Positions 11,718 to 64,000 of a stretch of DNA of 64,000 nucleotides are shown here, one piece after another. The translations under genes were made by a program, and so were the position numbers. Where the stretch lies: NCBI GenBank assembly GCA_958450365.1, contig CAUEEP010000741.1:4195501-4259500 (forward strand), read 5' to 3'. This DNA comes from Mesorhabditis belari (lineage: Eukaryota > Nematoda > Chromadorea > Rhabditida > Rhabditidae). The stretch's first letter is position 1. Each line of letters starts with the position of its first letter. The notes beneath the pieces are model-generated. The model was given only the letters and a program-made list of their open reading frames with translations. It made no database searches and was not told the origin of the DNA.

Positions 11718-11876
11718 TACAGAACTTACTAAAGTCTAAACAGAACCGGTAAGCTATCCATTACCCCTTTTCTAGGACCTGCTCCATCATCTAGAACTTA
11801 CTAAAGTCTAAATAGCACCGGTAAGCTATCAATTACCCCTTTTCCAGGACCTGCTCCATCACCAATCGCTCTCACT
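11718..11876 (+). repeat. Tandem duplication containing an intron-like 27-nt unit
   Basis: Two copies of a segment of about 80 bp. Each holds GGTAAGCTATC...CCCCTTTTC(T/C)AGGACCTGC, so each contains a perfect-looking donor and acceptor 27 nt apart. It lies between the strong donor AAGATA/GTAAGT at 11220 and the probable final 3' UTR exon of the coiled-coil gene. Confidence 0.75.
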
Positions 11877-12004
11877 GACATTCTCGTCGATGCATTCACA
11901 ATTTGTCAAACTTTTATCCTTTCGGTTTTCGTTTTCGCAAAAGTTTTCTTCACTCCCTCATCGCAATGAACTATTTTTCGTTGATTTCATGTGTATTCTG
12001 CTCA

Positions 12005-12022
12005 AATAAACCCATTAGATTG
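12005..12022. terminator. Convergent polyadenylation region
   Basis: AATAAA at 12005-12010 on the + strand is a likely signal for the coiled-coil gene. On the minus strand AATACA at about 12017-12022 is the best candidate for lyst-1, about 190 nt after its stop. The two 3' ends therefore nearly abut. Confidence 0.5.
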
Positions 12023-12209
12023 TATTTGGTCAAAGTGAAAACAATAAAGCACACAAATCAGCACACTTGAAAGAAATCGAATCACAAAGAATAGCAACGA
12101 TCAAGAATAGCAAAGATCAATTATCACAGGGTGAAATCTTTTTGATAGATGTAGAGTCCCGTTAATTGAGCCATGAAAAAGAAAATTAGAAAAACCTAGG
12201 CTTAAAAAG

Positions 12210-60258
<48,049 letters not shown>

Positions 60259-60579
60259 CGAAATGCCAAAAATGCCAAAAAAAAATAAAGCCCTTCTCTT
60301 TATTTATTGATAAGTTTTTAGCGGAATGAATAAATTTTGGGAAACTTTTTTGTGAGGAAATGAGAAAAGGGACACCATTGACGGAAAGTGATAAGATAAA
60401 GAGCCCAGTTGGGTCTTGTCCAGAAGTTTTTTCCCTTCTTTGACTTTTTTGCCTTTTTCCCCCTTTTTTGACTTTTTTGATAGCTGTTTTTCTGTATTCT
60501 CAAGATTTTTCAATGAATAAATAAAATCTTTTGCTGTGTTTTTGCTTTTTTTTCTGCACCATTTGTTCACGTTTCTTCT

Positions 60580-60978
60580 AAAGAGCTTCTAAAGAACTAA
60601 AGAGCTTCTGAAGAGCTTCTAAAAAGCTAAAGAGCTTCTAAAGAGCTTCTAAAGAGCTTCTAAAGAGCTAAAGAGCTTCTGAAGAGCTTCTAAAAAGCTA
60701 AAGAGCTTCTAAAGAGCTAAAGAGCTCTAAAGAGCTTCTAAAGAAGAGCTCTGAAGAGCTAAAAGGGCTTCTAAAGAGCTTCTAAAGAACTTCTAAGGCT
60801 AAGAAGGCTTCTAAAGAGCTTCTAAAGAACTTCTAAAGCAAGAGCTAAAGGGGCTTCTAAAAAGCTTTTAAAGAGCTAAAGAGCTTCTGAAGAGCTTCTA
60901 AAAAGCTAAAGAGCTTCTAAAGAGCTAAAGAGCTTCTAAAGAGCTTCTAAAGAGCTTCTAAAGAGCTAAAGAGCTTCT
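60580..60978. repeat. TAAAGAGCTTC tandem array
   Basis: About 400 bp of AAAGAGCTTCTAAAGAGCT units (10-12 bp) between the stop of the Q-rich gene and the lyst-1 start. Confidence 0.95.
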
Positions 60979-61019
60979 CATTTCATGATTTTTGTGATTT
61001 CAGATTGAGTTTTCATATG

Positions 61020-61060
61020 TTTATTTTATTATATTGATCGAATAAACTTTTCACATCGAA
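61020..61060 (-). terminator. Polyadenylation signals of the Q-rich gene
   Basis: On the minus strand an AATAAA lies about 50 nt after the stop at 61074 (within AAAATAAACATATG, 61018-61027). It is a reasonable 3' end signal. Confidence 0.5.
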
Positions 61061-61073
61061 ATTTGTACACTTT

Positions 61074-63990
61074 TCACGCTCGAATCGCTCGTCGCTTTCG
61101 GCCGAATTGTTGTTGAGATTGAGAGGATTGCTGAAAAAGGATCGAGATTTGAGGCTTAGGCTTAGAGGGTGTTCCTCTCAAGAAATTACGTGAAATAGGA
61201 AACGGGTTGGGTCGAAATCAACTGAGTTTCTTGAATATCTTCTACAATTCTACAATATGTAAGATATTCGGTTTGATTTTAAATGCAATCGTTTTGCTAT
61301 TTTGCACGATTTCTTGAGAGGAACACACTCTAGTTGAGATTGCGAATATGAATTCGATTCAATACCAATTACGTTTCTAAACTAATTGAAACTCATAGAA
61401 GATCAAATCTATTTTAATTTCGAATCAAAAGTTATAGTTCAGTAATGGGCTAATTACAAGAAGCGATCTTCAAAGACTGGGCAAAAATTGATTGTGGCAC
61501 CGCGCCCGCCTTTTTTGCCATTGACAATCTAACTTTGAGCTCAAATTTCTTGGTGTTGGGTAATTCAATTGAATAGTTTTTGGTACCAATTGACAGAGGA
61601 AGAATTAGAGCATCTAATGATACCAAGAATATTTGAAATTGAACGGCCCAACACCAAGATATTTCAGCTCAAAGTTAGCCAATGGAAAAATGGGCGGGAG
61701 GCGTGTGCCCGCGGATTTGCGACGTGATTTTGTGGCTTTCTATTAGAGCATTTACGGGAACAGCTTTGAAGTCTACTCAGGTACCTGCACTACTGGACAA
61801 TGAAATATCATATTTGAAAAAAGATCGCCACTTTCGCGCGTCTGTAACTCCCTTGTCTTTACCGCCATTGGCAATCCAACTTTGAGCTCAAATTTCTTGG
61901 TGATTGGTGGTCCAATTGAAATAATTTTTATACCAATCGACAGAGGAGAACTTGGCGCGTTTAATGATACCAAGAGTATTCAAATTGAATAGTCCAAGAT
62001 CAAGATATTTGAGCCCAAAGTTAGATTGCCAATGGCAAAAGCGGCGGCGCGCATTTCCAGCTTCCAAATCTCTATTTTTCCAATAAAAAAGCTATTTCTC
62101 ATTTAAAGAATCAATTTTTCTATGCAATACCTTCATTTCTTTGCTTTTTTCATTTCTTTTTCATTTCTCAACTCACCAATCCTGCGTTGTATCCATTACA
62201 GTACTGTGTGCAGTCCATTTGAGCCGACATTCCGTACTGTTGTTGAGAGGTTTGTGTGTTTTGTTGTTGGTTTCTGAAAAGTTGAAATGTTTTTGGTAAA
62301 ATATCTAAAGAATTTTCTTCGTTCAACTATAATACCCACCCAAAGCTAGTCGACCCAAGCTGTTGTTGGCCTTGTTGTTGGCTCTGTTGTTGGCTCTGTT
62401 GTTGGTCTTGATTCTAAAATAACCACTGAGTATCGGATTTCAATTCGTTTTTGTCTGGACTCAAAAAAAAAATTCTATTACAAATTGAGTAAAAAGTTAA
62501 ACTTAAATTGGAATGAAATTGGAATGAAAGTCGAAAATCACCTGCGACATTTGTTGACAAACTGGGGCACACTGTTGTTGCATTTCCGAGGCGCTCACTT
62601 GCTGAAAGAAAAGTGATTCTATCCGATAGGCAATCCCGCTCGTAATTTCAATAGAAATCTGTGAACTTATCAAAAATTTGATTCTAATTTGATTCTACAG
62701 CTTCTGTCTCAGATTGCTCTAGCTCTAGCTCTAGCTCTAGCTCTAGCTCTAGCTCTAGCTCTAGCTCTAGCTCTAGCTCTAGCTCTAGCTCTAGCTCTAG
62801 CTCTAGCTTTAGCTCTAGCTTTAGCTCTAGCTCTAGCTCTAGCTTTAGCTCTAGCTCTAGCTCTAGCTCTAGCTCTAGCTCTAGCTCTAGCTCTAGCTCT
62901 AGCTCTAGCTCTAGCTCTAGCTCTAGTGCGAAAGTTATCAGAGCTTTTAACATGAACTAGCATTGGCTGTATGTGAGATGAGAACTCAACTTGACAAGAT
63001 CCAATTTGGCTATGAATTGACATTGAAATTGACATTGAAATTGATATTGAACTTGACATTGAAATTGACATTGAAATGAATCTGGTAATCAATCAGTTGC
63101 CAGTAGTGTAAATATCAGATCTTTCAAGGCTCTAGCACAACATTTAGAAGCGGTTCTCATTGCGTTAGTTTTCGAATATTCAAAAAATTTTGATTGTGGG
63201 ACATTTGACACGTCCAATGCGTCCAACAAGCGGTTGTTGAACCTTTTATTTGCGCCCCGCCCCTTTTGCCATCGGCAATCTAACTTTGAGCTGAAATTTC
63301 TTGGTGTTGGGTGGTCCAATTTAGATAGTTTTTGTACCAATCGATAGAGAAAGACTTGGCGCATCCAATGATGTCAAGAACATTTAAATTGAACAGCCCA
63401 ACACCAAGAAATTTCAGCTCAAAGTTTGATTGCCAATGGCAAAGTGGGCGGGGCGTCGTTCCTTTTATAGGCGCCCCGTCTCTTTTGCCATTCGCTATCC
63501 AACTTTGAGCTCAAATATCTTGTTGTTGGGTGGTCCAATTGAAATAGTTTTTATACCAATCGATAGAGAAAAACTTGGCGTATCTAATGATATTAAGAAC
63601 ATTTAAACTGGACCACCCAACACCGAGAAATTTCAGCTCAAAGTTAGATTGGGACGGGGCTCGTATCAAATGTGCAATAACCAAAAATTTTGGCTTACTT
63701 GATTATTTCCATATGGAGATTGAGTGCTGCTGCCAAATTGTTGTTGGTATTGATTGTTCTGTTGTTGATAGTTGTAGCTTTGAGTGGTCTGATCGAACTG
63801 AAACTTTGAGTTGAGTTAAAGTTAAAGTTACTTGGAGTTAAAATTGCCTTAAAGGTTAAAAGCTTATTCATTTGTTAAGCAAATTTCGTTTTTGCTTATT
63901 CGACAAAACAAAACTCGCCTGATTATTCGCATATTGCTGAGTGTTTCCGTACTGTTGTTGATTCTGATTGTAGTTCGAGCTTTGCTCGTA
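61074..63990 (-). CDS. Q/N-rich cysteine-containing protein, 3' part
   Basis: Exons seen on the minus strand, in order: 63990 down to about 63919 (YEQSSNYNQNQQQYGNTQQY), about 63700-63800 (FDQTTQSYNYQQQNNQYQQQ), about 62542-62600 (SEMQQQCAPVCQQMSQ), about 62341-62413 (QQQSQQQSQQQGQQQLGSTS), about 62174-62273 (QMDCTQYCNGYNAGL), and 61074-61131 (SQSQQQFGRKRRAIRA, stop). About 150 aa are visible; the 5' end is outside the window. Glutamine-rich tracts with paired cysteines and tyrosines resemble the nematode pqn/abu prion-like family, some of which are extracellular-matrix (pharyngeal cuticle) proteins. That is inference from composition. The RKRR near the end could be a furin-type site if secreted. 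One donor is GC (CAG/GCGAGT). Introns hold the AGCTCT array and foldback copies e-h. Confidence 0.75.
61502..62052. mobile_element. Foldback elements, GCGCCCCGCCCC family, copies e and f, with inserted fragment
   Basis: Copy e at about 61502-61690 and copy f at about 61862-62052. Between them lies half of the GTAACTCCCTTGTCTTTACCG element (61798-61862), which joins directly onto CCATTGGCAATCC of copy f, as if it replaced that copy's terminus. Confidence 0.8.
62708..62925. repeat. AGCTCT hexamer array
   Basis: About 36 copies of CTAGCT in an intron of the Q-rich gene. The long open frames (ALALAL, LELELE, RARARA) are artefacts. Confidence 0.98.
63020..63078. repeat. GACATTGAAATT array
   Basis: Five to six copies of a 12-bp unit, TTGACATTGAAA. 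Confidence 0.85.
63250..63665. mobile_element. Foldback elements, GCGCCCCGCCCC family, copies g and h
   Basis: Two adjacent hairpins (63250-63460, 63468-63665) with GCGCCCCG(C/T)C(C/T)CTTTTGCC ends, each preceded by CCTTTTAT. They lie in the intron just upstream (lower coordinate) of the exon at about 63700. Confidence 0.85.
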
Positions 63991-64000
63991 CTGGAAAAGT

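Noticed and set aside
62684..63092. Leu-Glu, Ala-Leu and Arg-Ala repeat frames
   Set aside because: Three frames of the same AGCTCT hexamer array inside an intron.

Overview
This is nuclear DNA from an animal, most likely a nematode. The clues are interstitial arrays of TTAGGC (the nematode telomere unit) in several introns, many very short introns of about 40-45 nt with TTTCAG-type acceptors, a likely spliced-leader acceptor 13 nt before one start codon, and dense Tc1/mariner-type repeats. No prokaryotic features are present. All gene models below were assembled by hand from splice signals and reading-frame continuity; most open frames in the window are noise from tandem repeats.

Layout. 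1-5.3 kb is intergenic and repeat-rich, with a mariner-derived element, a dead mariner transposase relic, a TA-flanked foldback element and small satellites. 5317-11203 (+) is a gene of about 15 exons for an unrecognised type I membrane protein of about 430 aa: signal peptide, long charged coiled-coil/amphipathic-helix region, one transmembrane segment and a short proline-rich tail. 12210-60258 (-) is a single giant gene of about 78 exons and about 3,080 aa. It is a LYST (lysosomal trafficking regulator, Chediak-Higashi protein) orthologue with the PH-like, BEACH and WD40 modules in the expected order. 61074-63990 (-) is the 3' part of a gene for a Q/N-rich, cysteine-containing protein whose 5' end lies beyond the window.

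The first two genes converge and their 3' ends lie almost back to back near 12.0 kb. The Q-rich gene and lyst-1 run in the same direction with about 0.8 kb between them; I see no good evidence for an operon.

Only about 9 kb of the 48 kb lyst-1 locus is coding. Many of its introns carry their own tandem array (unit lengths from 4 to about 37 bp), foldback transposons, or tRNA-like elements. The most interesting observations are: (1) fragments of lyst-1 exons re-appearing inside lyst-1 introns, one inside a foldback element and one in which a tandem array has grown; (2) a composite mobile element with two divergent tRNA-like modules behind a TATAAAAGAGC/GTCTGTC head, present in two copies; (3) three apparent reading-frame lesions in an otherwise well conserved lyst-1; (4) interstitial telomere-type arrays; (5) the unfamiliar coiled-coil membrane protein with a 17-nt exon. 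I did not find a CRISPR array, rRNA, or a complete autonomous transposon.
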